In this document: positions 25,205 to 34,321 of the stretch, piece by piece | Position numbering within the stretch: the stretch's first letter is position 1 | Layout of the letters: every line of letters starts with the position of its first letter | Assembly (NCBI RefSeq): GCF_002777255.1 | Contig: NZ_CP017634.1 | Coordinates: 5,220,903-5,284,902 of the forward strand | Length of the DNA stretch: 64,000 nucleotides | DNA from: Candidatus Formimonas warabiya | Lineage (GTDB): Bacteria; Bacillota; Dehalobacteriia; Dehalobacteriales; Dehalobacteriaceae | Direction: 5' to 3' | Notes under the pieces: generated by a model | The model's database searches: none | What the model saw: only the letters and a program-made list of their open reading frames with translations | What the model was told of the DNA's origin: nothing | Made by a program: the position numbers and the translations under genes

Positions 25205-26341
25205 ATGAAAAAACAATCCATGTATTTTAAGATGGTGATGAGTTCCCTGATCCGCCGCCGGTCCAGAATGGTGGTGGCCCTTTTGGCCGTTGCCATCGGC
25301 GCTACCATCCTTTCCGGGCTGATTACCATTTACTACGATATTCCCCGGCAGATGGGCAAAGAATTCCGGTCCTACGGCGCCAATCTTATCTTAGTTCCGG
25401 CCGGAGAGCAATCGTCTTTGAACACTGCCGCCATGGAAAAAGCGGCAAGCGTCTTCCCGGCTGACAATATCGTGGGCATGGCGCCCTACCGCTATGAGAC
25501 GGTAAAGATCAATGAGCAGCCCTTTATGGCGGCGGGAACAGATTTGGCAGAAGTAAAAAAAGTCAGCCCCTACTGGTATATTGCCGGGCAGTGGCCGGAA
25601 GGCAAAGATGCCGTGCTCCTGGGCCAGGAGGTGGCCGATCTCATTCGCCTTTCGCCCGGCGATACTTTCACCGCTACCGGCACGGATGCCCAGGGAGAGA
25701 ATTTCAGCCATGACTTTACGGTAGCCGGCATCGTTCAGACCGGGGGAGCGGAGGAAGCATTTATTTTCATGTCCCTGGCCGATCTGGAGGGCATCATGGG
25801 GAACCGTGATGAAGTGGACGTGGTGGAATGCAGCATTGCCGCTGACGAGGAGGCCCTGAGCAGCATGGCGGAACAGATTGGCGCCCATGACCCGGAGGTT
25901 ACTCCCCGCCTGGTCAAACGGGTCACCCAGTCGGAGCAAACCGTATTGGGCAAGCTTCAGGCCCTGGTCTATCTGGTCACGGTAGTGGTCCTGCTCCTCA
26001 CCATGATCTGCGTTTCCACGACGATGATGGCAGTTGTTACGGAGCGGCGCAAAGAGATCGGTTTGAAAAAAGCACTGGGTGCGGCCAATCAAAGCATTGT
26101 GCTGGAGTTTCTGGGCGAAGGCCTGTTTCTGGGCGGTTCAGGGGGCGTGCTGGGCGTGCTGTTCGGTTTTTTGTTCGCCCAGTCTGTCAGTGTGAATGTC
26201 TTCAGCCGCAGCATCTCCTTCCAGCCCCTTTTGATTCCGGTGACCCTGGTGGTATCCATCGGCATTACCGGATTGGCCTGCCTGATTCCCGTGAGAAGCG
26301 CAACAGACATCGAGCCGGCAATCGTATTGCGCGGCGAGTAG
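25205..26341 (+). CDS. FtsX/MacB-family ABC transporter permease, second of pair
   Basis: 378 residues from ATG 25205, four bases after the previous stop. Same architecture as the preceding gene: N-terminal helix (RMVVALLAVAIGATILSGLI), periplasmic core, three C-terminal helices with KEIGLKKALGAANQSIVLEF. It corresponds to Cj1662 in order. An open frame extends upstream to 25019 inside the preceding gene and is not used. Confidence 0.88.
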   Translation: MKKQSMYFKMVMSSLIRRRSRMVVALLAVAIGATILSGLITIYYDIPRQMGKEFRSYGANLILVPAGEQSSLNTAAMEKAASVFPADNIVGMAPYRYETVKINEQPFMAAGTDLAEVKKVSPYWYIAGQWPEGKDAVLLGQEVADLIRLSPGDTFTATGTDAQGENFSHDFTVAGIVQTGGAEEAFIFMSLADLEGIMGNRDEVDVVECSIAADEEALSSMAEQIGAHDPEVTPRLVKRVTQSEQTVLGKLQALVYLVTVVVLLLTMICVSTTMMAVVTERRKEIGLKKALGAANQSIVLEFLGEGLFLGGSGGVLGVLFGFLFAQSVSVNVFSRSISFQPLLIPVTLVVSIGITGLACLIPVRSATDIEPAIVLRGE

Positions 26342-26354
26342 AGGAGGCTCAGCG

Positions 26355-27041
26355 ATGAATTTATTAGAACTGAAGGATATTTCCAAAATTTACGGCAATG
26401 TGAAAGCTTTGCAAAATATCGATCTTACCGTCCGGCAGGGGGAATGGTTAGCCATCATGGGACCGTCCGGCTCCGGGAAGACCACCATGATGAACATTAT
26501 CGGCTGCATGGACCGGCCTTCCCATGGTGCGGTCATTTTGGACGGCAAGGATATTTCCAAGGAAGGGCCAAAGAGTCTGACCGCCGTCCGCCGTGATAAA
26601 ATCGGCTTGATCTTTCAGCAGTTCCATCTGATCAACTATCTCACAGCCCTGGAAAATGTGATGATCGCCCAATATTATCACAGCATGCCGGATGAAAAGG
26701 AAGCCCTGCAGGCGCTGGAGCGGGTAGGTTTACAAGAACGGGCGAAGCACCTGCCCAGCCAGCTGTCCGGGGGGGAACAGCAAAGGGTCTGTATTGCCCG
26801 GGCCCTGATCAACTATCCCATGCTGATTTTAGCGGATGAGCCCACGGGAAATCTGGATGAAGCCAATGAGAATATTGTGCTGGACATTTTTAAGCAGCTG
26901 CACGGGGAGGGCAGCACCATCATTGTGGTCACCCATGATGCCGAGGTCGCCGAGGAAGCCCAGCGTACGGTAATATTGGAGCATGGCCGTATTGCAAAAA
27001 TCACGCACAATCAAAATGACCAAAGGGGGTGCGAACGATGA
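26355..27041 (+). CDS. ABC transporter ATP-binding protein (MacB/LolD type)
   Basis: 228 residues with Walker [10 protein letters not shown]-loop FQQFHLINY, signature LSGGEQQR, Walker [10 protein letters not shown]-loop and the switch histidine VVTHD. It powers the two FtsX permeases just upstream. GAGGAGGC precedes the ATG. Its stop overlaps the start of the FMN-binding lipoprotein gene by four bases (ATGA). Confidence 0.93.
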   Translation: MNLLELKDISKIYGNVKALQNIDLTVRQGEWLAIMGPSGSGKTTMMNIIGCMDRPSHGAVILDGKDISKEGPKSLTAVRRDKIGLIFQQFHLINYLTALENVMIAQYYHSMPDEKEALQALERVGLQERAKHLPSQLSGGEQQRVCIARALINYPMLILADEPTGNLDEANENIVLDIFKQLHGEGSTIIVVTHDAEVAEEAQRTVILEHGRIAKITHNQNDQRGCER

Positions 27042-27472
27042 GGGAAAAAACCATCCACCTGATAGGGGTCCTTGCCCTAACTTTGCTTTTGTTGTCCGGA
27101 TGCGGCAATGGTTCTGATTCCAGTGCTTATCAAGACGGCACCTATACCGGGAAAAGCAGCCCGGATGACCGGGGCGCTTACGGAGAGGCCACTGTCACCA
27201 TTGCTGACCACAAAATCACGGCGTGCACCTATGTGACCCGGCAAAAGGACGGCACGGTGAAAGATGAAGAGTACGGCAAGGTCAATGGAGAAATTTCCAA
27301 CCAGGACTATTATGACAAGGCCCAGCTGGCCGTAAAAGCAATGCAGCAATATGCCCGGCAGCTGGTGGAGGTTCAAAAGCCGGAAGATGTGGATGCGGTA
27401 TCCGGGGCGACCATTGCCTATGACCAGTTCATGGAAGCGGTAAAAAATGCTTTGGAGGCAGCAAAAGAATGA
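27038..27472 (+). CDS. FMN-binding-domain lipoprotein
   Basis: 144 residues from ATG 27038 (SD AAAGGGGG). Lipobox LLSGC around residue 22 anchors it outside the membrane. The rest is a single FMN_bind domain ending in DAVSGATIAY (119-128), the ApbE flavinylation motif in which the Thr of SGAT receives FMN through a phosphoester. It probably passes electrons across the surface to reduce iron, with DUF2318 as neighbour. No ApbE gene is in the window. Confidence 0.9.
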   Translation: MREKTIHLIGVLALTLLLLSGCGNGSDSSAYQDGTYTGKSSPDDRGAYGEATVTIADHKITACTYVTRQKDGTVKDEEYGKVNGEISNQDYYDKAQLAVKAMQQYARQLVEVQKPEDVDAVSGATIAYDQFMEAVKNALEAAKE

Positions 27473-27583
27473 TCTCCGGATATTTGATGTGTGCCATTTG
27501 TCCTGGGATAGGAAAAGCTTGCATTCAGCAAAAAGATGAGGATTCCTGTACGCAAAACAGGAACCATTCAGGAGGTAATTCAC

Positions 27584-28021
27584 GTGAAAAACAGATTTTT
27601 GTCCGGGCTTGTGCTTGCTGTTTTCGGGCTGCTCATTGCCCTGATCCCGGTGTGCATATTTCCCACCTGTGCCAAAGTAATTGAAACCGCCGCAGGGGGA
27701 ACGGTGCCCATGAAATGCTTTTGGTCCGGGCGGGCGGAGATAGGAATCGGTTTATTGATCCTGTGCGGGGGCGGCTTGCTGGCTTTTGTCAAATCCCCCT
27801 TGACCCGGATCGGCATCAGCATCATGACCGCCTTGACGGGTATTCTGGCGATTTTAGTTCCTACTCTGTTGATTGGAGGATGTGAGATGGCCACCATGCC
27901 GTGCCGGATGACCACTTTTCCCGCATTAATGCTGTTGGGTGGCCTGACGGCGGCGGTCGCTTTGGTTAACGCCGCCTATTTAGGGAGCCAAAACAAAAAA
28001 ACGGCGGAGACCGGCCAATGA
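27584..28021 (+). CDS. DUF4418 four-helix membrane protein
   Basis: 145 residues with four hydrophobic helices and conserved cysteines (VCIFPTCAKV, CEMATMPCRM), matching the DUF4418 family. The start is GTG 27584 with AGGAGGT at 27570-27576; the in-frame ATG 27536 is too far upstream of any ribosome site. It overlaps the next permease by four bases. The family is found beside FtsX-type ABC genes; its role is not known. Confidence 0.82.
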   Translation: MKNRFLSGLVLAVFGLLIALIPVCIFPTCAKVIETAAGGTVPMKCFWSGRAEIGIGLLILCGGGLLAFVKSPLTRIGISIMTALTGILAILVPTLLIGGCEMATMPCRMTTFPALMLLGGLTAAVALVNAAYLGSQNKKTAETGQ

Positions 28022-29229
28022 ATAATAAGCCTCTCACTGTTTTTACCCTTGCCGCCCGTAATCTCAAAGGCAAGCCCTTTCGGAGCGGCGGCCTTATTTT
28101 CCTGGTCGCCCTTTTCGCTTTCACCCTTTTCGGGGGTACCATTTTAGCGAAGAGCCTGGAGAGCGGTATGGATAGCCTGTCCAAAAGACTGGGCGCGGAT
28201 ATTCTGGTGGTGCCCTACGGTTATGAGGCGGATATTCAAGGCGCCCTGCTCCGGGGAGAACCCAGCACCTTCTATTTTGACGCTCAAATCACCGGTAAAA
28301 TTGCCGGTCTGGAAGGCATTGACCGGGTCTCTCCCCAGCTTTATATCGCCACGCTGAACGCCGGGTGCTGTGCCTATCCTCTCCAGTTGATCGGCTACGA
28401 TCCGGAAACGGATTTCATCATCCAACCCTGGTTATCCTCCATGCTGAAACACCCTCTCGGGGATGGGGAAATCCTGGTGGGCAGCAGTATTAATGCCCAA
28501 GCAGGACAAAAACTGAAATTTTTTAACCGGATTTTTACTGTGGCCGCCCGGCTGGAAAAAACCGGGATGGGATTTGACACCTCCGTTTTTATGAATTTCA
28601 CCACAGCCAAACAGCTGGCCCGGGAATCTGAGCGCATCCAGTCCCATCCGGTAGCCCAGGATGATCGTCTCATTTCCTCCGTGATGGTCAGAATCAAAAA
28701 GGATGCCGACGTAAAGGGCGTGGCAAACGGCATCCTGCAGGCTTACGCAAGAGAAGGCGTGGCGGTTGTGGTTGCGAAGAACATGCTTAGTGAGATCTCC
28801 GGGAGTTTAACCGGGCTTTCTCTCTTTATATATCTCCTGGCCGGTATTTTATGGCTCTTAGCCATTCTTGTTCTGATGATAGTATTTTCCATTTCCTTAA
28901 ACGCGCGGAAAAAAGAATTCAGCATATTTCGGGTTCTGGGCGCGCCCAGGAGCATGCTGGTAAAATTAATCCTCAGTGAGTCCTTTCTGATCAGCCTTTT
29001 GGGGACGGTGGCGGGAACGATGGGGGCCGCCTGCCTGGTATTTCCTTTCCGCGCCTACATCGGTTCCTTGCTGAACCTGCCCTATTTGCAGCCGGCTTAT
29101 GGAATGATAGGGATGGTTGCCTTGACCAGCTTTTTCCTATCTCTGACGGTAGGTCCCCTGGCCTCCATTTATGCGGCTCTCAAAATCGGTCATTCCGAAA
29201 CCTATACCACGATGAGGGAGAACGAATAA
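28018..29229 (+). CDS. FtsX-family ABC transporter permease, third in operon
   Basis: 403 residues: N-terminal helix (GGLIFLVALFAFTLFGGTIL), extracytoplasmic domain with cysteines (LNAGCCAYPLQL), and three C-terminal helices (KKEFSIFRVLGAPRSMLVKLIL). It is more distant from the first two permeases than they are from each other. Paired with the ATPase at 29229 (one-base overlap) and the DUF4418 protein, it forms a second ABC module in the same operon. Confidence 0.87.
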   Translation: MNNKPLTVFTLAARNLKGKPFRSGGLIFLVALFAFTLFGGTILAKSLESGMDSLSKRLGADILVVPYGYEADIQGALLRGEPSTFYFDAQITGKIAGLEGIDRVSPQLYIATLNAGCCAYPLQLIGYDPETDFIIQPWLSSMLKHPLGDGEILVGSSINAQAGQKLKFFNRIFTVAARLEKTGMGFDTSVFMNFTTAKQLARESERIQSHPVAQDDRLISSVMVRIKKDADVKGVANGILQAYAREGVAVVVAKNMLSEISGSLTGLSLFIYLLAGILWLLAILVLMIVFSISLNARKKEFSIFRVLGAPRSMLVKLILSESFLISLLGTVAGTMGAACLVFPFRAYIGSLLNLPYLQPAYGMIGMVALTSFFLSLTVGPLASIYAALKIGHSETYTTMRENE

Positions 29230-29912
29230 TGCTTTTAGAAATAAAGGAACTGAGCAAAGAATACAAACGGGGAGAACGGCCATTTGCCGCGGTTGACCAG
29301 ATTAATTTATCCGTAGCCCAGGGCGACTTCGTGACCATTACGGGGCGTTCCGGGAGCGGCAAAAGTACTCTTCTGAATATGGTGGCCGGGCTTTTGACCC
29401 CCACTTCCGGCACGATCAGCCTTAAGGGCAGGAAGCTGGATACTTTGAATGACAAGGAAATGTCGGCATGGAGAAATTTTCGGCTGGGCTATGTGCCGCA
29501 AGGAACCAGTGCCCTTGCCCATCTCACCGTTTTCGATAATGTACGTCTTCCTTTTTATCTGGCCAAAAGGCAGGGCGATCCATGCGGACGGGCCGTCTTT
29601 CTTTTGGAGGAGGTGGGCCTGCCTCACCTGGCCCATCTCTATCCCCCCCAGTTGTCCGGGGGAGAATTGCGGCGGGTTTTCATCGCCCGGGCGCTGATGA
29701 ACGAGCCGGATCTTTTGATGGCGGATGAACCTACGGCAGATTTGGATCAGGAAACTACCAGGGAAATGATGGCGCTCTTTTGCCGCATCAACAAAAACGG
29801 CACTACGGTGATCATCGTTAGCCATGAACGGGATACGGGGAAATTCGGCAATCGGGTGCTGACCATGTCTGCCGGCAAACTGAGGGAAAACTTGCCCGCG
29901 GATGAAAAGTAG
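29229..29912 (+). CDS. ABC transporter ATP-binding protein, second module
   Basis: 227 residues with Walker A GRSGSGKST, signature LSGGELRR, Walker B LLMADEPTADLD and switch histidine VSHE. It begins on the last base of the preceding permease stop. Last gene of the iron operon; a hairpin follows at 29997. Confidence 0.92.
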   Translation: MLLEIKELSKEYKRGERPFAAVDQINLSVAQGDFVTITGRSGSGKSTLLNMVAGLLTPTSGTISLKGRKLDTLNDKEMSAWRNFRLGYVPQGTSALAHLTVFDNVRLPFYLAKRQGDPCGRAVFLLEEVGLPHLAHLYPPQLSGGELRRVFIARALMNEPDLLMADEPTADLDQETTREMMALFCRINKNGTTVIIVSHERDTGKFGNRVLTMSAGKLRENLPADEK

Positions 29913-29996
29913 AAAATAGATTTCTGGTGCTTTGCTACCTGTGAAAACATGTTGTTGGCTTTTGGCGTTAATAAACGAATATGGGTTTAATCACGA

Positions 29997-30028
29997 CAAC
30001 AGCGAGGCGGTTTGCAGCTTCGCTGTTG
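29997..30028 (+). terminator. Stem-loop at the end of the iron-uptake operon
   Basis: CAACAGCGA (29997-30005) and TCGCTGTTG (30020-30028) form a 9-bp stem with a 14-base loop, followed by CCTTTAT. The T-run is poor but the stem is strong. The remaining sequence to 30195 shows no gene. Confidence 0.6.
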
Positions 30029-30195
30029 CCTTTATAGCGGGTATATTATTGGAATGGAAGGCATATCCTGCCCGGATAAGCTTCTAGTTAGGATTGCCTG
30101 AAGAAGATAAATTTATCAAATCCTTAACAAAGAGATGCTATAATAGACGGAAACAGCCAATGGATGGCAATGATAATGAAAAAGGAGGACGGAGA

Positions 30196-31416
30196 ATGAT
30201 GCCCACAATATTGGAAAAGATCGTCAAGAAACCAAAGATATCGAACAATCAAATCACCCAAGGCGAAAGAAAAAAGGCTATTAAAAAAGATTATCTTCAG
30301 ATGGCTATTTCCTACTTTGTACTTGCGCACACAGAACTTATTGCGAAACAAACGGAGTTAAAAGTTGCAGATATTACGAAAAGTGCCCACGACCTTGCCG
30401 CGAATAGTGAAGAAACCTCGGCAACAGCAGAAGAAACCAGTGCCACGACACAGGAATTTAGTGCCATCATGCAGACACTGGACAACAGTTCTGCGCAAAA
30501 TATTGAAAGATTAAACGCTTTGCAAAAAAAAGGTGTTGAAGTAAATGATAATTTAACAATCGCCAAAGAAAATATGGAAGAATTGGGACGAAGCTTAGAA
30601 AACATTGATAGTATCAACCAAACAGTAGAGGGAATTGCGGACCAAACAAATCTTTTGGCCTTAAATGCCGCTATTGAAGCAGCCCGCGTGGGGGATGCCG
30701 GACGAGGATTCGCCGTGGTGGCTGATGAAGTTCGAAAACTTGCCGCACAAACGAAAGACGCCGTCAAAGAAGTGAAGAAGGTCTCCGGGGAAATCGACAG
30801 AATCACTGCCGACACGAAATCAATCAATCATACTATTTTCCAAGATTTCGACGAATATTTTCATGAATCTAGGGCCATTGCCGATACGATACAAGAGCAT
30901 ACGGAAAAAATAAAAAATGCCACCGAGGCCACCAGGAATATTAATATGGCGATGGAACAATTAGCCGGGGCATCGGAGGAAATCGCCGGTCTTGCGGCAG
31001 ATTTATCAAATACGGCGGATTTTGGTTCTGTGGTGATGAAAGAAATCCAAGAGTTATCCACCATTGTGAAGCCTTACATCCATATTGAAGCCGATGACAG
31101 TTCCCTGACCAATATTTTAGCCCGGCGCTTAGTGGATCATGCCAATTACCTTTTGGATGTAGTAGCAAAAGGGGGAAGTAAAACCAGGACGAAAAACCAT
31201 CACGAATGCGCTTTTGGTCTTTGGTATGACAAAGCCAAAGACCGCTACGGACACATTCCGGAATTTGTCTCCCTGGACAAGCCTCATGAAATGGTGCATG
31301 TTGCCGGCCAAAAAGTAGCTGAGGAAATCACCATCAGGAATCTGGAGCTATTAATCGAAGCATCCGGAGAAATTTTAAAAGCATTTTTAAGTTTTGCCAA
31401 AACTATCGATGAATGA
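30196..31416 (+). CDS. Soluble chemoreceptor with C-terminal CZB zinc-binding domain
   Basis: 406 residues without transmembrane segments. A short N-terminal part (1-55) leads into an MCP signalling domain with tip [34 protein letters not shown]; residues about 310-405 form a chemoreceptor zinc-binding domain with the 3-His/1-Cys pattern: [29 protein letters not shown] domains sense zinc or hypochlorite-type oxidation of the cysteine-zinc centre. The ATG at 30196 (or 30199) has AAAGGAGGA upstream; the open frame reaches back to 30094 but without a ribosome site. Confidence 0.87.
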   Translation: MMPTILEKIVKKPKISNNQITQGERKKAIKKDYLQMAISYFVLAHTELIAKQTELKVADITKSAHDLAANSEETSATAEETSATTQEFSAIMQTLDNSSAQNIERLNALQKKGVEVNDNLTIAKENMEELGRSLENIDSINQTVEGIADQTNLLALNAAIEAARVGDAGRGFAVVADEVRKLAAQTKDAVKEVKKVSGEIDRITADTKSINHTIFQDFDEYFHESRAIADTIQEHTEKIKNATEATRNINMAMEQLAGASEEIAGLAADLSNTADFGSVVMKEIQELSTIVKPYIHIEADDSSLTNILARRLVDHANYLLDVVAKGGSKTRTKNHHECAFGLWYDKAKDRYGHIPEFVSLDKPHEMVHVAGQKVAEEITIRNLELLIEASGEILKAFLSFAKTIDE

Positions 31417-31452
31417 AGAGAATCTTTTGTCGGTATAATTTCCCCAAAAGCC

Positions 31453-31481
31453 TTGACAAAGAAGTGGTGTAAAGCTATTAT
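31453..31481 (+). promoter_or_regulatory. Sigma-A promoter in the gap before prpD
   Basis: TTGACA (31453-31458), 17 bases, TATTAT (31476-31481). A start near 31488 would run into the terminator at 31583 after about 100 bases, well before prpD. It could drive a small RNA or an attenuated leader. Confidence 0.6.
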
Positions 31482-31582
31482 TTAAAGTAATTAAATCATA
31501 TCAGAATAGTATGCTTAAGTAGGAAATTACTCTGAAATTTGTTCCCATGAAAAAAACTTTTTCAGTTGACCAGAAACACTGG

Positions 31583-31648
31583 AGACTAAGTTTTCTTCTT
31601 GCATCTTTAAGGATGCGCAAGAGGATGAAACTTAGTCTTTTTTATTTT
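31583..31648 (+). terminator. Nested terminator hairpin in leader copy A
   Basis: AGACTAAGTTT (31583-31593) pairs with AAACTTAGTCT (31628-31638); inside, TTGCATC pairs with GATGCGCAA. TTTTTTATTTT follows. It ends transcripts coming from the chemoreceptor gene or from the promoter at 31453. Confidence 0.82.
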
Positions 31649-31664
31649 GGGTCCGATGATAAAA

Positions 31665-31723
31665 AATACCTATTGCGTATTCAAAGATTTCGATTTGTCT
31701 GACTATATTAAGGAGACTTATAC
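31665..31723 (+). promoter_or_regulatory. Promoter with LysR-type box in front of prpD
   Basis: AATAC-N7-GTATT (31665-31681) contains a T-N11-A motif typical of LysR-type regulators and lies just upstream of TTGTCT (31695-31700), 17 bases, TTATAC (31718-31723). Both the box and promoter are conserved in copy B, where the -10 is TATACT. A regulator has not been shown; the LysR genes at 43990 and 54992 are candidates. Confidence 0.65.
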
Positions 31724-31758
31724 TTGAACTATAAAAATTTATTTGGAGTGTATATTTT

Positions 31759-33135
31759 ATGAATGATACCCATGTTTTATCAAGTTATGTGGCTGGTTTG
31801 AGATGGGAGGATATCCCTGAGGAGGTGATTTCCCGGAGTAAAATTAATATCCTGGATACCTTAGGGGTGGCTGTGCGTGGTTCTCTGACAAATCATGCCA
31901 AGGCCGCTTTTCAGACCATCAGTGAACTTGACGGTCCAGACCAAGCGTCGGTGATTGGTCAGGAAAGGGGTCTGAATGTGACACAAGCGGCCTTTTTAAA
32001 CGCCTTGTCCGCCCATGCCATTGATTTTGACGATGCCCACAAATTTGTTCATCCTGGTTGTGTCGTGATTCCGTCCGCCTTATGTCTGGCAGAAAAGCTA
32101 AACCGATCCGGCAAAAGTTTTATCTTAGCCGTAATTGCCGGATATGACATATCCGTGCGCGTAAGCCAGGCTGCCGGGGTAGAGCACCGAAAGCGGGGCT
32201 TCCACCCTACGGGGACATGCAATTTTTTGGGTGCCGCCGCTGCTGCCGCCCGCGCCCTGGGATTGGAAGCAAGCCAGGTGGAAGCGGCTTTCGGCATCGC
32301 GGGCACGCAGGCGGCGGGGCTAACCCAGTATCGCTTTGACGGCAGCGCCGACAAGCATTTTCACGCCGGTATGGCTGCTCAGGGAGGGGTTCTCTCTGCC
32401 TTACTGGCCCAATCCGGTTTCCAGGGAACCAAGGAAATACTGGAAGGAAAATTTGGCTTTTTAAATGTCTTGGGGAATGGGGGAAGTCCGGAAAAACTGG
32501 TGCAGGGACTGGGAGAAGTCTTTCCCATCAGTGAAACAGATATTAAGCCCTATCCTTCATGCCGCCAAACCCATACGGTGGTTGATTTGGCTTTACAAGC
32601 AGCCCAAAAAAATATGGCAGAAGGTGATATCAAGGAAATACTGGTGGAAATTTATGATTATGCTACGGAAAGCTGGCTGGTGGACACATCCCCTCCAGAG
32701 TCGGGGCTGCAAGGAATGCTGAACATTCCTTATTGTTTGGCAAGTGCCCTGGTTTATGGAAAGTTATCCTTGGAGCATTTTCAACCGGAGATGTTGCGGG
32801 AGCCTGTGGTGCATAGACTGGCGCGCAAGGTAAAAGTTGTGCCCAACAGTGATTTTTCCCGGAAATTTCCCGAGAAAAAATGTGCCCGGCTTCAGATTAA
32901 ATTGGTACAGGGTGCGGACCTTTGTTTGATGGCGGAAAACCCCAGAGGGAGCGCCGACGCTCCTTTTACCTTTGGGGATGTGGAAGAAAAATTCCATCAA
33001 TTAGCCGATCAAGTGATTGGTCAAAGCAACACTGATGAGATCGTCAAACAGGTAAAAGAGCTGGAGGCGGTGGGGGATATGGCGGCTGTTGCCCGGCTGC
33101 TGAGAAAAGATAGAAAAACCTGTCATAACGGTTAA
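31759..33135 (+). CDS. prpD: MmgE/PrpD-family protein (dehydratase/decarboxylase of tricarboxylates)
   Basis: 458 residues, full length for the MmgE/PrpD family. Recognisable blocks are AHAIDFDDAHKFVHPGCVVIPSA read in part, GYDISVRVSQAAG, GFHPTGTCNFLGAAAAAARALGL, and KPYPSCRQTH. The family includes 2-methylcitrate dehydratase, cis-aconitate decarboxylase and iminodisuccinate epimerase, so the reaction is not fixed by homology. It heads a cluster with a tripartite tricarboxylate transporter, a PrpF isomerase, isocitrate dehydrogenase and (in the sister copy) aconitase; a citrate- or aconitate-like substrate is likely. No prpB or prpC is present, arguing against a plain methylcitrate cycle. Confidence 0.88.
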   Translation: MNDTHVLSSYVAGLRWEDIPEEVISRSKINILDTLGVAVRGSLTNHAKAAFQTISELDGPDQASVIGQERGLNVTQAAFLNALSAHAIDFDDAHKFVHPGCVVIPSALCLAEKLNRSGKSFILAVIAGYDISVRVSQAAGVEHRKRGFHPTGTCNFLGAAAAAARALGLEASQVEAAFGIAGTQAAGLTQYRFDGSADKHFHAGMAAQGGVLSALLAQSGFQGTKEILEGKFGFLNVLGNGGSPEKLVQGLGEVFPISETDIKPYPSCRQTHTVVDLALQAAQKNMAEGDIKEILVEIYDYATESWLVDTSPPESGLQGMLNIPYCLASALVYGKLSLEHFQPEMLREPVVHRLARKVKVVPNSDFSRKFPEKKCARLQIKLVQGADLCLMAENPRGSADAPFTFGDVEEKFHQLADQVIGQSNTDEIVKQVKELEAVGDMAAVARLLRKDRKTCHNG

Positions 33136-33215
33136 TGGAGGTGAGAGCTAAGAACAGTGATTTTCTAAGGTCCTTTGAATCAAAGATTTAAGATGGTGAG
33201 AAAGGAGAAAGAAGG

Positions 33216-34253
33216 ATGAAAATTAAAGGGTACATGGGTTGGGTTGTGGTGATGGTGTTGATGGTCTGTCTTGTCCTTGGGTTAGGAGGCTGCGGGGGGC
33301 AGAAGGAGGTTCCCGATTCTGCTGCCAATACCGGAGAAACGGAAAAATGGCAGCCGGAAAAAATTGAAATCGTCTTGCCTCATGCTGTGGGGAGTAATCA
33401 GGATATGACCACCCGGATTCTAGGGGAAGTGTGGTCGGAGAAATTAGGGATCCCTTTTGTTTACAACAATAAAGACGGAGCCAGCGGTCAAGTGGGCTAT
33501 ACCTACTTTTTAACCTTGCCCAAGGACGGCACCGCCCTGCTTTCTACCAACCTGGCTTCGGCTTCCATTATGTATAAAGAGCAGAAACCCGATTTTGACT
33601 GGGAAAAGGATCTGGAATGGATGGGGATATTTGGTATTGACCCGGGGACCTTCTTTGTACAAAAGGATTCTCCCTTTCAGACCCTTAATGATGTGATTGA
33701 AGCGGCCAAGAAGGAAAAGGTGACCGTGGCCATCTCCTATTGGGCCAGCCCGGATAACTTGCTGCTCCAGCAGATCATGGAACAGACCGGTGCTCAGTTT
33801 GAAATCATTCCCTATGGCAGCGGCAATGACCTGGTGACCCAGGTACTGGGCGGTCATGTGCAACTGGGATTCACCAAAGTATCCGGTGTGGAAAAGGCGG
33901 GAGACACCTTAAGACACCTGGCGATTTCCATGTCGGAAAACCCGGTTCCCGACATGACCAACAATGCCCCCACGGTGGATAGCGCTTTAGGAACCAAAAC
34001 CCTGGTGGTAGCCTCTTACCGCGCCATCAATGTGCCGAAGGAATTAAGAGAAAAATACCCGGAACGGTTCAAAATGATTCAAGAGGCTTTTGAAGAGGCG
34101 AAAGATGATCCCCGGGTGATTGAAAGCATGAAAAAAGCGGGAGTGGATCCCGGTTTAATAGTCGATTGGACCCCGGAGCAATTGAATGAGCAGACCAAAA
34201 TATACTGGGATGTGTTTGAACAATACAAGGACATCTATATGCAAAAGAAATAA
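33216..34253 (+). CDS. tctC: Tripartite tricarboxylate transporter substrate-binding lipoprotein
   Basis: 345 residues. Lipobox LGGC near residue 25, then a Bug-family binding protein: EKIEIVLPHAVGSNQDMTTR at the first lobe, DVIEAAKKEKVTVAISY and a GHVQLGFTK segment. Bug proteins bind carboxylates through two water-bridged loops. It delivers substrate to TctA/TctB, encoded next. AAAGGAG precedes the start at 33216. Confidence 0.9.
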   Translation: MKIKGYMGWVVVMVLMVCLVLGLGGCGGQKEVPDSAANTGETEKWQPEKIEIVLPHAVGSNQDMTTRILGEVWSEKLGIPFVYNNKDGASGQVGYTYFLTLPKDGTALLSTNLASASIMYKEQKPDFDWEKDLEWMGIFGIDPGTFFVQKDSPFQTLNDVIEAAKKEKVTVAISYWASPDNLLLQQIMEQTGAQFEIIPYGSGNDLVTQVLGGHVQLGFTKVSGVEKAGDTLRHLAISMSENPVPDMTNNAPTVDSALGTKTLVVASYRAINVPKELREKYPERFKMIQEAFEEAKDDPRVIESMKKAGVDPGLIVDWTPEQLNEQTKIYWDVFEQYKDIYMQKK

Positions 34254-34321
34254 AGAAGGCCGTCTTCAAAAACCGGTGTAAACCGAGCAGTGCCAATTTA
34301 TTTTAAGGTAGTGATCACATA

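Larger units (their letters stand above)
31560..31758 (+). repeat. Cluster leader, copy A (about 200-bp duplication)
   Basis: From about 31563 (AGTTGACCAGAAACAC) to the prpD ATG the sequence matches 42583-42780 with few changes. It comprises a terminator hairpin, an inverted repeat, a promoter and the ribosome site TTGGAGTG. Flanking sequence upstream of the match is unrelated between copies. The block marks the left edge of the duplicated tricarboxylate cluster. Confidence 0.9.

Noticed and set aside
31583-31648. A known riboswitch in the leader
   Set aside because: The hairpin explains itself as a terminator; I could not match the upstream sequence to any riboswitch core I know.
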